In this document: positions 1-8,841 of the stretch, piece by piece
How positions within the stretch are numbered: the first letter of the stretch is position 1
Layout: the number at the start of each line of letters is the position of its first letter
Assembly: GCF_031180885.1 (NCBI RefSeq)
Contig: NZ_JAPSLK010000001.1
Location: 399,104-463,103, forward strand
DNA length: 64,000 bases
Source: Saccharothrix sp.
GTDB taxonomy: Bacteria > Actinomycetota > Actinomycetes > Mycobacteriales > Pseudonocardiaceae
Direction: 5' to 3'
Notes under the pieces: model-generated
Databases searched by the model: none
Seen by the model: only the letters and a program-made list of their open reading frames with translations
What the model was told of the DNA's origin: nothing
Position numbers and translations under genes: made by a program

Positions 1-742
1 CGGCGGCAATCTCCTCGCGGAACCGGCCGACGATGAACAGGCCGTAGTCGATGGCCATGCCCAGGCCGAGCAGGCTGGCGACGTTGACCGCGAACGAGTT
101 CACCTCGGCGCCCAGCGAGATCGCGTGCAGCACGCCCAGCGACCCCATGATCGCCAGCCCGCCGACCAGCACCGGCAGGGACGCGGCGACCAGGCCGCCG
201 AAGATGACGATGAGCAGGAGCAGCACGATCGGCAGCGAGACGGCCTCGGCGGTGGCCAGGTCCGACGACGACATGTCGTTGATGGCCTTCTGGGTCGGGA
301 TGAACCCGCCCACGACCTCGTTGACGCCGTCGACGTGCAACTGGTCCTTGATCTGCTCGTACTGCTTGACGTGCGTGTTGGAGTCGCTGCCGCGCAGCGT
401 GATGGCCACCAGCGACTTGCCCGCCTCGGCCGACGGGAACGGGTCCTGCACGGTCAGCACGGCGTCGGACGGCAGGCCCGACAGCTGGTTGTCGATCTTC
501 TGCAGCATGGCCGGGTCGACCGTGTCGTACACGACGACCACGTCACCGCCGGTCCGCCCGAACGCCTGCTCCGCGACCTTGTTGGCGCGCGCCGACTCGC
601 TGTCCGGGGCGTCGTAGCCGCCCTGGCTGAGCTTGTCGAAGACCCCCAGACCCCACACGCCGCCCGCGACGGCCAGCACCACCGTCGCGATCAACACCAC
701 CCATCGGCGGCGGTACGCCAGCGATCCCCACTTCGCGAACAA
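1..742 (-). CDS. MMPL/RND-type membrane transporter, N-terminal part (cut by window start)
   Basis: The leftward reading frame begins at a TTG (742) preceded by GGGAGG at good spacing. The start is followed by a basic segment and one membrane helix (roughly residues 12-33), then a long extracytoplasmic loop, and the helices of the first transmembrane bundle lie toward the window edge. This order is that of actinobacterial MMPL (MmpL-like) proton-driven lipid or drug exporters. Only about 247 residues are present; the family usually has 700 or more, so the rest lies outside the window. It is divergent from the TetR gene at 868, and the 125-bp gap carries two matching operators, so it is the likely target of that repressor. 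The substrate cannot be told from sequence. Confidence 0.85.
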   Translation of the reverse strand, partial: MFAKWGSLAYRRRWVVLIATVVLAVAGGVWGLGVFDKLSQGGYDAPDSESARANKVAEQAFGRTGGDVVVVYDTVDPAMLQKIDNQLSGLPSDAVLTVQDPFPSAEAGKSLVAITLRGSDSNTHVKQYEQIKDQLHVDGVNEVVGGFIPTQKAINDMSSSDLATAEAVSLPIVLLLLIVIFGGLVAASLPVLVGGLAIMGSLGVLHAISLGAEVNSFAVNVASLLGLGMAIDYGLFIVGRFREEIAA

Positions 743-792
743 AGCGTCCTCCCAGGCTGATGCGTTACGGTGGCGTGAATGGCGTGAACTTC

Positions 793-849
793 GTAAACAC
801 CGTTCACTGAGATCCCCGCCCGACCGTACGCCCGGTGAACACCGTTTAC
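793..849. promoter_or_regulatory. Twin operators between the MMPL and TetR genes
   Basis: Two 15-bp imperfect palindromes are present: GTAAACACCGTTCAC (793-807) and GTGAACACCGTTTAC (835-849). Each has six-base arms around ACC, and their starts are 42 bp apart, about four helical turns. A further half-site GTGAAC lies just upstream. The second site is close to the TetR start, so autoregulation and control of the exporter are both likely. The palindromes are seen directly; their binding by the adjacent TetR protein is inference. Confidence 0.7.
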
Positions 850-867
850 AACCCGATGGGGTGACAT

Positions 868-1605
868 ATGACCGAGGCCACGCGCCGCGAACGGCTCCGG
901 GCCGAGACGGAGCGCGACATCCGGCGGCAAGCACGTGCCCTGTTGGTGTCGCATGGTCGCGATGCTGTCACGCTTCGTGCCATCGCCCGGGAACTCGGCA
1001 TCACCGCACCCGCCCTCTACAGGTACTACGACTCGCGCGAGGACCTGCTCCGCCGGCTCGCCGACGACATCTGCACCGACCTCGCCGTCGAACTCGACGC
1101 CGACCTCGCGGTGATCGCGTCCGACGACGTCGCCGCGCAGGTCTACGCGGTGTGCCGGGGCTTCCGCCGGTGGGCGCTGGCCCACCCGCAGGAGTTCGCG
1201 CTGGTGTTCGCCAGCACCGAGGACACCCTCGGCGTGTGCAGCCCCGACCAGCGCGAACAGGTCGGTGACCAGTTCGGCCGGATCTTCCTGGAGGTCGCGG
1301 GCCGGCTCATCGCGAGCCATCCCGCGCCGACGCCACCGCACACCGACGTGCCGGAGAGCCTGCACGCCGACCTGGAGGCCTTCCGCCGGGTGCTGCTCGA
1401 CACGGTCGCCGCGCAGGGCGTGCCGGTGGACCCGGAGGTGCTGCCGCTGACCGCCGTCTACCACATCACGCAGTCGTGGGTCCGCCTCTACGGCCACGTG
1501 GCGCTGGAGGTCTTCGGCCGCTTCCCGTTCGCCATCGGCAACCCCGAGCCCATGTTCGACTCGATGCTCCGCGAGATCCTGGCCGAGATGGGCTTCACCG
1601 ACTGA
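868..1605 (+). CDS. TetR family transcriptional regulator
   Basis: The protein has 245 residues. The N-terminal TetR helix-turn-helix covers about residues 10-60, with the typical stretch ITAPALYRYYDSREDLL in its recognition-helix part. The C-terminal ligand domain resembles the WHG (TetR_C_33) type common in actinobacteria. The ATG at 868 follows GGGGTGACAT. It is divergent from the MMPL transporter, and twin palindromes lie in the shared promoter region, so it probably represses the exporter until a hydrophobic ligand binds. A strong inverted repeat (1619-1653) separates it from leuS, which converges on it. The ligand is unknown. Confidence 0.9.
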   Translation: MTEATRRERLRAETERDIRRQARALLVSHGRDAVTLRAIARELGITAPALYRYYDSREDLLRRLADDICTDLAVELDADLAVIASDDVAAQVYAVCRGFRRWALAHPQEFALVFASTEDTLGVCSPDQREQVGDQFGRIFLEVAGRLIASHPAPTPPHTDVPESLHADLEAFRRVLLDTVAAQGVPVDPEVLPLTAVYHITQSWVRLYGHVALEVFGRFPFAIGNPEPMFDSMLREILAEMGFTD

Positions 1606-1618
1606 CCCGCAGACACGA

Positions 1619-1653
1619 AAGGGGCCGCTCCCCGTTGTCGGGAGCGGCCCCTT
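1619..1653. terminator. Bidirectional terminator between TetR and leuS
   Basis: A perfect 14-bp stem (1619-1632 with 1640-1653) encloses a 7-nt loop. It sits between two convergent genes and has A/T residues at both ends. Confidence 0.85.
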
Positions 1654-1662
1654 CCAGCGTTG

Positions 1663-4443
1663 CTACAGCACCACGTTGACCAGGCGGCCCGGCACGACGA
1701 TCACCTTGCGGGGCTCACCGCCGCCGACCAGTTCGGCCACCTTCGGGTCGGCCAGCGCGGCGGCCCTCACCTCGTCCTGCCCGGCCGACGCGGGCACGAC
1801 CACGCGGGCCTTCACCTTGCCGTTGACCTGGATCGGGTACTCCACGGTGTCCTCGACCAGGTACTTCTCGTCGGCCACCGGGAACGGCCCGTGCGCCAGC
1901 GACTCGGCGTGGCCCAGCTTCGCCCACAGCTCCTCCGCCACGTGCGGGCACAGCGGGGCCAGCAGCAGGACCAGCGGTTCGGCGATCGCGCGCGGCGCGC
2001 CGCCCGGGTGGTGCTTGGTCACGTGGTTGTTCAGCTCGATCAGCTTCGCGCCCGCCGTGTTGTAGCGCAGGTTCGCGTAGTCCTCGCGCACGCCCGCGAC
2101 CGTCTTGTGCAGCAGCCGCAACGCTTCCTCGGTCGGCTCCTCGTCGGTGACCCGCAGCGCGCCGGTCTCCTCGTCGACCAGGTTGCGCCACAGGCGCTGC
2201 AAGAACCGTTGTGCGCCAACGACGTCCTTGGTCGCCCACGGGCGGGACACGTCCATCGGGCCCATCGACATCTCGTACAGCCGGAACGTGTCCGCGCCGT
2301 ACCGGTCGCACATGTCGTCCGGCGTGACGACGTTCTTCAGGCTCTTGCCCATCTTGCCGTACTCGCGCTTGACCTCTTCGCCCTCGAAGAAGTACTTGCC
2401 GTCGCGCTCCTCCACCTGCTCGGCGGGCACGTACACGCCGCGCGCGTCGGTGTAGGCGTACGCCTCGATGTAGCCCTGGTTGAACAGCCGCCGGTAGGGC
2501 TCGTCGCCGGACACGTGGCCCAGGTCGAACAGCACCTTCTGCCAGAACCGCGCGTACAGCAGGTGCAGCACCGCGTGCTCGACGCCGCCGATGTACAGGT
2601 CGACGCCGCCCGGGTCGTCGGCCCCGTGCTCCTCGGTGCGCGGGCCCAGCCAGTAGCGCTCGTTCTCGGCGTTGACGAACCGGCTGTCCTCGGTCGGGTC
2701 CACGTACCGCAGCTGGTACCAGCAGGAACCGGCCCAGTTCGGCATGGTGTTGGTCTCGCGCCGGTACTTCTTGCGCCCGTCGCCCAGGTCCAGCTCGACC
2801 TCGACCCAGTTCTCCGCGCGCGACAGCGGCGGCGACGGCTCGGAGTTCGCGTCGTCCGGGTCGAACGTCCGCGGCGAGTAGTCGTCCACGTCGGGCAGCT
2901 CGATCGGCAGCATCGACTCCGGCACCGCGACCGGCACGCCGTCCTCGTCGTAGACGATCGGGAACGGCTCGCCCCAGTACCGCTGGCGGGAGAACAGCCA
3001 GTCGCGCAGCTTGTACTGCACGGTCCCCTCGCCGCGGCCCTGCTCCTCCAGCCACGCGATGATCGTCTTCTTGGCCTCGTCGACGTCCAGGCCGTCCAGG
3101 AAGCCCGAGTTGATCGCCGGGCCGACGCCGGTGAACGCCTCGCCCTCGAAGTCGGCGGGCGGCTGCACGGTCCGGATGATCGGCAGGTCGAACGCCTTGG
3201 CGAAGTCCCAGTCGCGCTGGTCCTGGCCGGGCACCGCCATGATCGCGCCGGTGCCGTAGCCCATCAGGACGTAGTCCGCGACGAAGACCGGGATCTCCTT
3301 GCCGTTCACCGGGTTCACCGCGTGCGCCCCGGTGAAGACGCCGGTCTTGTCCTTGTTCTCCTGGCGGTCCAGTTCGGACTTGCGGGCCACCTCGCGCCGG
3401 TAGGCCTCGATCGCCTCGGCGTGCTCGGGGGTCGCGATGACGTCCACCAGCGGGTGCTCGGGCGCCAGCACCATGTAGGTCGCGCCGAACAGCGTGTCCG
3501 GGCGCGTGGTGAAGACCTCGATGTCGGTGTCCCCACAGGCGAACTTCACCCGCGCGCCGTGCGAGCGCCCGATCCAGTTGCGCTGCATCGACTTGACCTT
3601 CTCCGGCCAGTCCAGCCGGTCCAGGTCGTCGATCAGGCGGTCGGAGTAGGCGGTGATCCGCATCATCCACTGGCGCAGCGACCGGCGGAACACCGGGAAG
3701 TTGCCGCGCTCGCTGCGGCCGTCGGCGGTGACCTCCTCGTTGGCCAGCACGGTGCCCAGGCCGGGGCACCAGTTGACCGGCGCCTCGGACAGGTAGGCCA
3801 GGCGGTAGCCGCCCAGCACCTTCTGCTGCTCGGCGCGGGTCAGCTCGCACCAGCCGCGACCGTCCGGGGTGGACCGCTTGCCCTGCGCGAACTCGGCCTC
3901 CAGCTCGGCGATCGGCCGGGCCTTCTTGGCCTTGTCGTCGTACCAGGAGTTGAAGATCTGCAGGAAGATCCACTGGGTCCACTTGTAGTACGCCGGGTCG
4001 ATCGTGGAGATCCGGCGGCGCTCGTCGTGGCCCAGGCCCACCCGGCGGATCTGCCGCAGGTAGGTCTGGATGTTGTCCTCGGTGGTCTTGCGCGGGTGCT
4101 GGCCGGTCTGCACGGCGTACTGCTCGGCGGGCAGGCCGAACGCGTCGAAGCCCATCGTGTGCAGGACGTTGCGGCCCGTCATCCGGTGGTAGCGGGCGAA
4201 CACGTCGGTGCCGATGAAGCCCAGCGGGTGGCCGACGTGCAGCCCGGCGCCGGACGGGTACGGGAACATGTCCTGCACGAACAGCTTGTCCGCGGGCACG
4301 TCACCCTTGAGCGGGCCGACCGGGTTGGGCGCGTGGAACGTGCCGCGCTCCTCCCACTCGCGCTGCCACCGCCGTTCGATCTCCCCCGCCAGTGCGGCGG
4401 TGTAGCGGAAGGCGGGCGTCTCAGCCGCCGCGTCGGTGCTCAT
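1663..4443 (-). CDS. leuS: Leucyl-tRNA synthetase
   Basis: This enzyme charges tRNA-Leu with leucine in the cytoplasm. At 926 residues it has the usual class Ia length. It shows the HIGH-like motif HVGHPLGF near residue 57, the editing (CP1) domain in the middle, and KMGKSLKN as the KMSKS signature in the C-terminal half, then the anticodon-binding domain and the C-terminal extension ending in a conserved [10 protein letters not shown]. The start is the ATG at 4443; the frame stays open upstream, but without family similarity. Between 4444 and 4590 lies a short leucine-containing leader frame and hairpins, so expression is probably set by leucine supply. A YqgE gene and an MFS gene close by recall the leuS neighbourhood of mycobacteria. 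Confidence 0.98.
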   Translation of the reverse strand: MSTDAAAETPAFRYTAALAGEIERRWQREWEERGTFHAPNPVGPLKGDVPADKLFVQDMFPYPSGAGLHVGHPLGFIGTDVFARYHRMTGRNVLHTMGFDAFGLPAEQYAVQTGQHPRKTTEDNIQTYLRQIRRVGLGHDERRRISTIDPAYYKWTQWIFLQIFNSWYDDKAKKARPIAELEAEFAQGKRSTPDGRGWCELTRAEQQKVLGGYRLAYLSEAPVNWCPGLGTVLANEEVTADGRSERGNFPVFRRSLRQWMMRITAYSDRLIDDLDRLDWPEKVKSMQRNWIGRSHGARVKFACGDTDIEVFTTRPDTLFGATYMVLAPEHPLVDVIATPEHAEAIEAYRREVARKSELDRQENKDKTGVFTGAHAVNPVNGKEIPVFVADYVLMGYGTGAIMAVPGQDQRDWDFAKAFDLPIIRTVQPPADFEGEAFTGVGPAINSGFLDGLDVDEAKKTIIAWLEEQGRGEGTVQYKLRDWLFSRQRYWGEPFPIVYDEDGVPVAVPESMLPIELPDVDDYSPRTFDPDDANSEPSPPLSRAENWVEVELDLGDGRKKYRRETNTMPNWAGSCWYQLRYVDPTEDSRFVNAENERYWLGPRTEEHGADDPGGVDLYIGGVEHAVLHLLYARFWQKVLFDLGHVSGDEPYRRLFNQGYIEAYAYTDARGVYVPAEQVEERDGKYFFEGEEVKREYGKMGKSLKNVVTPDDMCDRYGADTFRLYEMSMGPMDVSRPWATKDVVGAQRFLQRLWRNLVDEETGALRVTDEEPTEEALRLLHKTVAGVREDYANLRYNTAGAKLIELNNHVTKHHPGGAPRAIAEPLVLLLAPLCPHVAEELWAKLGHAESLAHGPFPVADEKYLVEDTVEYPIQVNGKVKARVVVPASAGQDEVRAAALADPKVAELVGGGEPRKVIVVPGRLVNVVL

Positions 4444-4482
4444 CTGGGTAGTCCCTTCCGGTTGCCGGCCCCTGACATGACG

Positions 4483-4547
4483 AAACCCCCCAGCCCCGAT
4501 GGGCATGAGGGGTTGCCGCGCCGACCCTTTCGTGCGGGTCCGCGCGG
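4483..4547 (-). promoter_or_regulatory. Candidate leucine attenuator upstream of leuS
   Basis: On the leftward strand, directly after the stop of the leader peptide, come two hairpins. The first pairs CCGCGC (4542-4547) with GCGCGG (4516-4521), with an inner ACCC/GGGT pairing. The second, terminator-like, pairs AACCCC (4509-4514) with GGGGTT (4484-4489) around an inner GCCC/GGGC stem. leuS begins 40 nt further on. Such paired structures behind a codon-specific leader peptide are the layout of ribosome-mediated attenuation. No T-box signature was seen. Folding energies were not computed. Confidence 0.65.
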
Positions 4548-4577
4548 CTAGATAAGGAGCAGGCGGGCCGTGCTCAT
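4548..4577 (-). CDS. Leader peptide for leuS (MSTARLLLI)
   Basis: This nine-codon frame starts at the ATG at 4577 and ends in TAG at 4548-4550. It reads MSTARLLLI, with three consecutive leucine codons (CTG CTC CTT) two codons before the stop. A -10-like TACCGT ends 6 nt upstream of the ATG, so the transcript would begin at the ATG itself (leaderless). Ribosome stalling at the leucine run when charged tRNA-Leu is scarce would alter folding of the two hairpins downstream. The peptide is far too short to have another function. Ribosome-mediated attenuation of amino-acid genes is known in actinobacteria; its use here is inferred. Confidence 0.7.
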   Translation of the reverse strand: MSTARLLLI

Positions 4578-4583
4578 GCCTCC

Positions 4584-4613
4584 ACGGTATCAGCGGACCG
4601 CAAGCAGGATGAA
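4584..4613 (-). promoter_or_regulatory. Predicted promoter for the leuS leader
   Basis: The leftward strand has TTCATC (4608-4613), an 18-nt spacer and TACCGT (4584-4589), followed by six bases and the leader ATG. It lies within the last codons of the esterase-like gene, so leuS does not depend on read-through. Confidence 0.5.
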
Positions 4614-5654
4614 CCGGGTGAACTCCTCGGCGGCGAAGTTGTCGTCGCTGACCAGCACGACCGTGCGCGCGCCGGACGGCAGGCGGGGTCCCCAGGCGAT
4701 GCCCTCGACGTTGTCGATCACCGGCAGCGGGAAGTCGGACAGGTCGGCGAGCAGGCGCTTGCGCACGGGCTTGTAGTCGGCGTCGACGAGGGAGGCCACT
4801 TCTTCCACGTTCGTCGCGCCCCGCACGTCGATCTCGAACAGCCGCACCTCGTAGTCGGAGCCCGGCACCCAGGACCGCTCGACGGTCAGGTAACGGCCGG
4901 GGTTGCGGGGGTCGGCGAGGATGCCCGGGACGCCGGTGTCCGGGCCCCACGGTCCGGGTTCGGGCGCGGCGAACAGGGGTTCCAGCGGGTAGGCGTGCTG
5001 GCTGAGCACGTCGCCGGAGCGGTTCTGCACGGTCAGGCGGGCGACCGAGCCGCGGTCGACCGTGGACTCCTCGCCGTCCTGCACCAGCGGACCTTCGACG
5101 ACGCTGGTCAGCAGCGAGCCGGTGCGGTCGAACGTGATCGCCTCCAGCGCCCGGTTGCCGCGCGGGCCGGCGTTCTCGGTGATCGCGTAGTTCGCGGGCA
5201 GGGGGAGTTGCCCGGCGTAGGAGCCGTCGCGTTCGCTGCGCTCGATGGACGGCTGGACGACGGTGGTCGACCGGTTGCCCTCCTGGCTCCACCAGTATTG
5301 GCCGGTCAGCGGGTCGACGCGGACGTCCTCGGGGTCGACGGCGTTCGGCGGGTAGGGGACGCCGTCCGGGTTGGTGAGCGTGCGGACGCCGGTGATCGCC
5401 ACCCCGTCGACGGCCACCCTGGCCGTGTACACCCGAACGGGGTTGATGTTCGACCGGTCGTCGCTGATCAGGACGTACTCGCCGGTCTCCGGGTCGCGGT
5501 CGATGCCGGAGAGGCCGCCGACGGTGGTTCCGGCGTACTGGAGCTCGTGCGGGAGCACGTGGTGGCCCAGGAAGCCCACCTCGGGCGTGGCGTGCGCGGT
5601 CGTCGCGTGCGCGGCGACGAGGGCCGCCGCGACCAGGAGTGAGCGGGTAATCAC
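4590..5654 (-). CDS. Secreted esterase/phytase-like protein
   Basis: This 354-residue exported protein starts at GTG 5654. The start gives a classical signal peptide ([22 protein letters not shown]) with cleavage after AHA. The mature part has a beta-propeller-like pattern with blocks such as [22 protein letters not shown] near the start and [12 protein letters not shown] near the end, which fit the 'esterase-like activity of phytase' family (Pfam Phytase-like). The family is annotated mainly by similarity; activity here is not shown. It precedes leuS on the same strand but is separated from it by the leuS promoter and leader. Confidence 0.8.
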   Translation of the reverse strand: MITRSLLVAAALVAAHATTAHATPEVGFLGHHVLPHELQYAGTTVGGLSGIDRDPETGEYVLISDDRSNINPVRVYTARVAVDGVAITGVRTLTNPDGVPYPPNAVDPEDVRVDPLTGQYWWSQEGNRSTTVVQPSIERSERDGSYAGQLPLPANYAITENAGPRGNRALEAITFDRTGSLLTSVVEGPLVQDGEESTVDRGSVARLTVQNRSGDVLSQHAYPLEPLFAAPEPGPWGPDTGVPGILADPRNPGRYLTVERSWVPGSDYEVRLFEIDVRGATNVEEVASLVDADYKPVRKRLLADLSDFPLPVIDNVEGIAWGPRLPSGARTVVLVSDDNFAAEEFTRFILLAVR

Positions 5655-5764
5655 GGGTTCGACCCTGCCGCCCGGTCGGCCGGCACCGGAACTCCCACTT
5701 CGGGTGACCACGTTCGGAGGACCTGGTTCGACCTTGATCGAAGGACGCGCCTACCCTCGACAGG

Positions 5765-6163
5765 GTGAACATCGTGCTGCTCGTGGTGCTGGGCTTGGTC
5801 GGCGTGGCGTTCGGGACGACCGGCGTGCTGGGTCTGCGCGGCCAACTGCGCCGCAACCGGTTCTTCGGCGTCCGCACCGCGGCCACCCTCCGCGACGACG
5901 AGACCTTCGCGATGGCCAACCGCGTGGCGGCCGTGCCGACCGCCGTGGCGGGCGCGATCGCCCTGCTCAGCGCGGTGGCGGTGCTCCTGAACCCGGAGAC
6001 GGCACTGGTCGTCGGTCTGCTGGGCCTGGTCGGTTCCCTCGTGATCGCCGCCGCCGGCGGCGTCGTGGCCCACCGGGCCGCCGAGGCCATGCCCGCACCG
6101 GAGCCGGCGGGTTGCGGCGGCTGCGCCTGCGCCGGCGCGTGCGGCGTGCTCCAGCGCGCCTGA
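5765..6163 (+). CDS. SdpI-like small membrane protein with cysteine-rich tail
   Basis: The protein has 132 residues with three hydrophobic segments (about residues 2-20, 52-72 and 77-98). The cytoplasmic segment after the first helix, [19 protein letters not shown], matches the conserved motif of the SdpI/YhfL family of membrane proteins. The C-terminal tail is rich in Cys and Gly (CGGCACAGACG), which suggests metal binding or redox sensitivity; this tail is unusual. GTG 5765 is the only sensible start. It is divergent from the esterase-like gene. A strong terminator follows at 6177. Its function is unknown. Confidence 0.75.
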   Translation: MNIVLLVVLGLVGVAFGTTGVLGLRGQLRRNRFFGVRTAATLRDDETFAMANRVAAVPTAVAGAIALLSAVAVLLNPETALVVGLLGLVGSLVIAAAGGVVAHRAAEAMPAPEPAGCGGCACAGACGVLQRA

Positions 6164-6176
6164 CCGACAAGAGTTC

Positions 6177-6210
6177 ACGGCCCGGACGCCCACCACCGTC
6201 CGGGCCGTTT
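6177..6210 (+). terminator. Rho-independent-type terminator after the SdpI-like gene
   Basis: An 11-bp perfect stem (6177-6187 with 6198-6208) is followed by TTT. Confidence 0.85.
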
Positions 6211-6326
6211 CTGCTTCACGGCCGCGGCCTCCGGCCCCCGTCTCCATTGTCCCGCGGGGGTACGACAATCCGGTTCGAGCGCCCCCTGGGGCTCATTCTT
6301 CCAGCGGGGTACGACACGGTGGGCCG

Positions 6327-6926
6327 TCAGTTGCGGCGGACGTCCATGGGGAAGGTGGCCAGCAGTGCGGTGGGCATGCCCTGGCGGCGGAGGACCCGGC
6401 CCCACAGGTCGGTGTTCGGTGGGGTCAGGACGTCGTCGGGCAGGCCCGGCACCACGATCCAGTCGCCGCGGTCGATCTCGCGCGCCAACTGGTCCTCGCC
6501 CCACCCCGCGTAACCCGCGAACACCCGCAACCCGCGCACCTTCGGGACCAGGGCGTCCGGGTCCGAATCCAGGTCGATCAACGCCACCGGTCCGTGCACG
6601 CCGACCACCCCTTCGAGGGAGCCGTGGTCCTCGCCGGCCCGCAACGCGGCCAAGCACAGGGCCGTCTTCTGCTCCACCGGACCGCCGATGTACACCGCCT
6701 GCGGCCGGGACACGTGCGGCCCCCACGCGGGCAGGACGTCGTGCACCGCGACCTCGCTCGGGCGGTTCAGGACCACGCCCAGCGTGCCCTCGCCGCGGTG
6801 GTCGATGACGTAGACCACGGTGCGGCGGAAGTTCGGGTCGGTCAGGCTCGGTGCCGCGACCAGCAGGGAACCCGGTTCGACTTCGGCATCAGGGCGCACC
6901 GGCCCATGATCCCAGACGACGCACAT
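6327..6926 (-). CDS. yqgE: YqgE/AlgH family protein (UPF0301)
   Basis: This protein of about 199 residues belongs to the YqgE/AlgH family (DUF179). It has the family's N-terminal pattern PGSLLVAAPSLTDPNFRRTV, then VLNRPSE, IGGPVE and YAGWGEDQLAREI. These are compact cytoplasmic proteins of uncertain biochemical role, linked to alginate regulation in Pseudomonas. ATG 6926 is chosen; the adjacent in-frame GTG at 6929 is equally possible and a later in-frame GTG cannot be excluded. In mycobacteria, as I recall, the orthologue also lies near leuS and an MFS gene, as here. A direct repeat with core GGGGTACGACA lies downstream (around 6256 and 6306). Confidence 0.9.
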   Translation of the reverse strand: MCVVWDHGPVRPDAEVEPGSLLVAAPSLTDPNFRRTVVYVIDHRGEGTLGVVLNRPSEVAVHDVLPAWGPHVSRPQAVYIGGPVEQKTALCLAALRAGEDHGSLEGVVGVHGPVALIDLDSDPDALVPKVRGLRVFAGYAGWGEDQLAREIDRGDWIVVPGLPDDVLTPPNTDLWGRVLRRQGMPTALLATFPMDVRRN

Positions 6927-7186
6927 CACACCCGGAGCGGAACATCCGGGTTACCGTGTTCGTTGCAGTGACCGTCAGGTGCCATCGAGTCCCCCGGGCC
7001 CAACACAAACCGCCTTCGCGGAATACCGCACGGCTGGAGCCGCGAAGCGCAATCCGCCGAGAGGCGACCGGGCACCTGGCGCCAGGGAGGCCGGATCCGT
7101 CACGGGTCCGGCCTTCGTGGCACTCACGCCCCTGATTCCCCCGACCGTTCACCCGAGCGGCCCACCCCAAGGCATAGGCTCGTGGC

Positions 7187-8482
7187 GTGACCACTGCCGG
7201 GACCACGGCAAAGCACCACCTCGGAATCCGGAAGCTCCTCGCCGTCGCCGACTTCCGCAGGCTGCTGGCCTCCCGGCTCGCGGCCCAGTGGGGTGACGGT
7301 CTGTTCCAGGCCGGTCTCGCGGGCGCGGTGCTGTTCAACCCGGAGCGGCACGCCGACCCGCTCGCCGTCGCCGCCGGGTTCGCGGTCCTGCTGCTCCCGT
7401 ACTCCGTGGTCGGGCCGTTCGCGGGCGCCCTGCTGGACCGGTGGGACCGCCGCCGCGTCCTGGTCGTCGCCAACCTCACCCGGGGCGCGTTCATCCTGCT
7501 CACGGCCGCCGCCGTGGGGCTGGGCCTGGACGGCGTCCCGCTCTACGCGTCCGCGCTGTTCGTCACGGGGGTGAGCCGGTTCGTCGGCTCCGGCCTGTCG
7601 GCGTCCCTCCCGCACGTGGTGGACGACGACCACCTGGTCGAGGCCAACGCCTTCGTCACCACCCTCGGGGCGCTGACCGCCGTGCTCGGCGCGGCCTGCG
7701 CGGTCGGGCTGCGCCAACTGCTCGGCGCGGGGGACGGCGGTTCGGCGTCGACCACGGCGTTCGCCGTCGTCGGCTCGCTGACCGCCGCGTTCCTGGCGTC
7801 CCGGTTCGCGCGCGGCGTGCTGGGCCCCGACGAGGTCGACGAACCGTCCCGCACGGTGACCGCCGTGGCGCTGGGCCTGGTCGACGGCGGACGGGCCGCG
7901 TGGCACGCGCCCAGCGTGTCCGCCGCGCTGCTCGCCCTGCTCTCCCACCGCGCCGCGTTCGGCATGTCGCTGCTGATCACGCTGCTGCTGATGCGCAACT
8001 CGTTCACCGACTTCGGCCCGTTCCGGGCGGGCCTCGCGGGACTCGGCGAGGTCGCGGTCTTCGGCGGCGCGGGCATCCTCGTCGCCGGCCTGGTCACCGA
8101 CCGGGTCGTGGACGTGCTCGGCCGGCGCGGCACGGTGTGCGGCGCGCTCGGCCTGGCCGCCGCGACCCAGCTCGGCCTCGGCCTGCCCATGACCCTGCCG
8201 ACCACGCTGGCCGCGTCGTTCCTGCTGACCTTCGCGGGCCAGGTGGTGAAGCTGTGCGTGGACGCGGCCGTGCAGCACGACATCGGCGACGAGGTCCGCG
8301 GCCGGGTGTTCGCGCTGTACGACACGCTGTTCAACGCCACGCAGGTGGCGGCGGTCGCGGTCGCCGCGGCGGTGGTTCCCCTGGACGGCCGGTCACCCGG
8401 CCTGGTCGTCGCGGCGACCGTCGCCTACCTGCTCGGCATCACCGGCTTCCTGGCGCTGAACCGCCGCACTCACACGCCATAA
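7187..8482 (+). CDS. MFS transporter
   Basis: This 431-residue integral membrane protein has about 11-12 hydrophobic segments and the MFS motif A-like loop LLDRWDRRRVLV between helices 2 and 3 (about residues 82-93). It resembles proton-coupled drug or siderophore exporters of the MFS_1/MFS_3 groups. The substrate is unknown. The start GTG (7187) lies 6 nt after TAGGCT, a good -10 hexamer, so the mRNA is probably leaderless. Its 3' end overlaps that of the convergent LuxR-type gene by 13 bp. An MFS gene beside yqgE and leuS is, from memory, a conserved actinobacterial arrangement. Confidence 0.9.
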   Translation: MTTAGTTAKHHLGIRKLLAVADFRRLLASRLAAQWGDGLFQAGLAGAVLFNPERHADPLAVAAGFAVLLLPYSVVGPFAGALLDRWDRRRVLVVANLTRGAFILLTAAAVGLGLDGVPLYASALFVTGVSRFVGSGLSASLPHVVDDDHLVEANAFVTTLGALTAVLGAACAVGLRQLLGAGDGGSASTTAFAVVGSLTAAFLASRFARGVLGPDEVDEPSRTVTAVALGLVDGGRAAWHAPSVSAALLALLSHRAAFGMSLLITLLLMRNSFTDFGPFRAGLAGLGEVAVFGGAGILVAGLVTDRVVDVLGRRGTVCGALGLAAATQLGLGLPMTLPTTLAASFLLTFAGQVVKLCVDAAVQHDIGDEVRGRVFALYDTLFNATQVAAVAVAAAVVPLDGRSPGLVVAATVAYLLGITGFLALNRRTHTP

Positions 8483-8736
8483 GGCACCGGTAGCCGGATC
8501 ATCCCTATCTCGTGCGCGTAGACCACGGCCGCCATGCGGTCGCGCAGGTTCAGCGCCCGCAGGATCTCGCCGACGACCACACCGACCTGGCGCTGCGTCA
8601 CCGCCAGCACGCGGGCGATCTCGTGGTCGGCCAACCCCCTGGCCAGACACCTGAGCACCGCCCGCTGGTGGTCGGTCAGCACCGCCAGCCCGTCCGCCCG
8701 AGCGCCCCCTTCTGTGGACAACCCCCAAGCGTTCAT
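8470..8736 (-). CDS. Small LuxR-type HTH regulator
   Basis: At 88 residues this protein is little more than a GerE/LuxR helix-turn-helix. The motif LTDHQRAVLRCLARGLADHEIA (written here as its core LRCLARGLADHEIARVL) is followed by a recognition helix and an AVVYAHEIGMIRL tail. There is no receiver or ligand domain. ATG 8736 is preferred; an earlier in-frame start at 8793 would add residues with no family similarity. It converges on the MFS gene and the stops overlap. A perfect DnaA box (TGTGGACAA, 8713-8721) lies inside its first codons. Its target is unknown. Confidence 0.75.
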   Translation of the reverse strand: MNAWGLSTEGGARADGLAVLTDHQRAVLRCLARGLADHEIARVLAVTQRQVGVVVGEILRALNLRDRMAAVVYAHEIGMIRLPVPYGV

Positions 8737-8841
8737 TCGACACCACCCCCAAATGTGCGCCTGCCCCCGACGCACACAGTCATGGTGTCGCAACCGCCTG
8801 TCACTTGGCTAACGGAAAGCGGGTGATTGTTTCACCAGGAG

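Noticed and set aside
1660..4551. 963-codon open frame on the plus strand opposite leuS
   Set aside because: It is an antisense artefact of high GC third positions; the peptide is His/Val/Arg-rich without any family and leuS is certain.
4444..4590. T-box riboswitch before leuS
   Set aside because: No T-box 14-mer (TGGNACCGCG) or specifier-loop layout is present; a leader peptide with Leu codons explains the region better.
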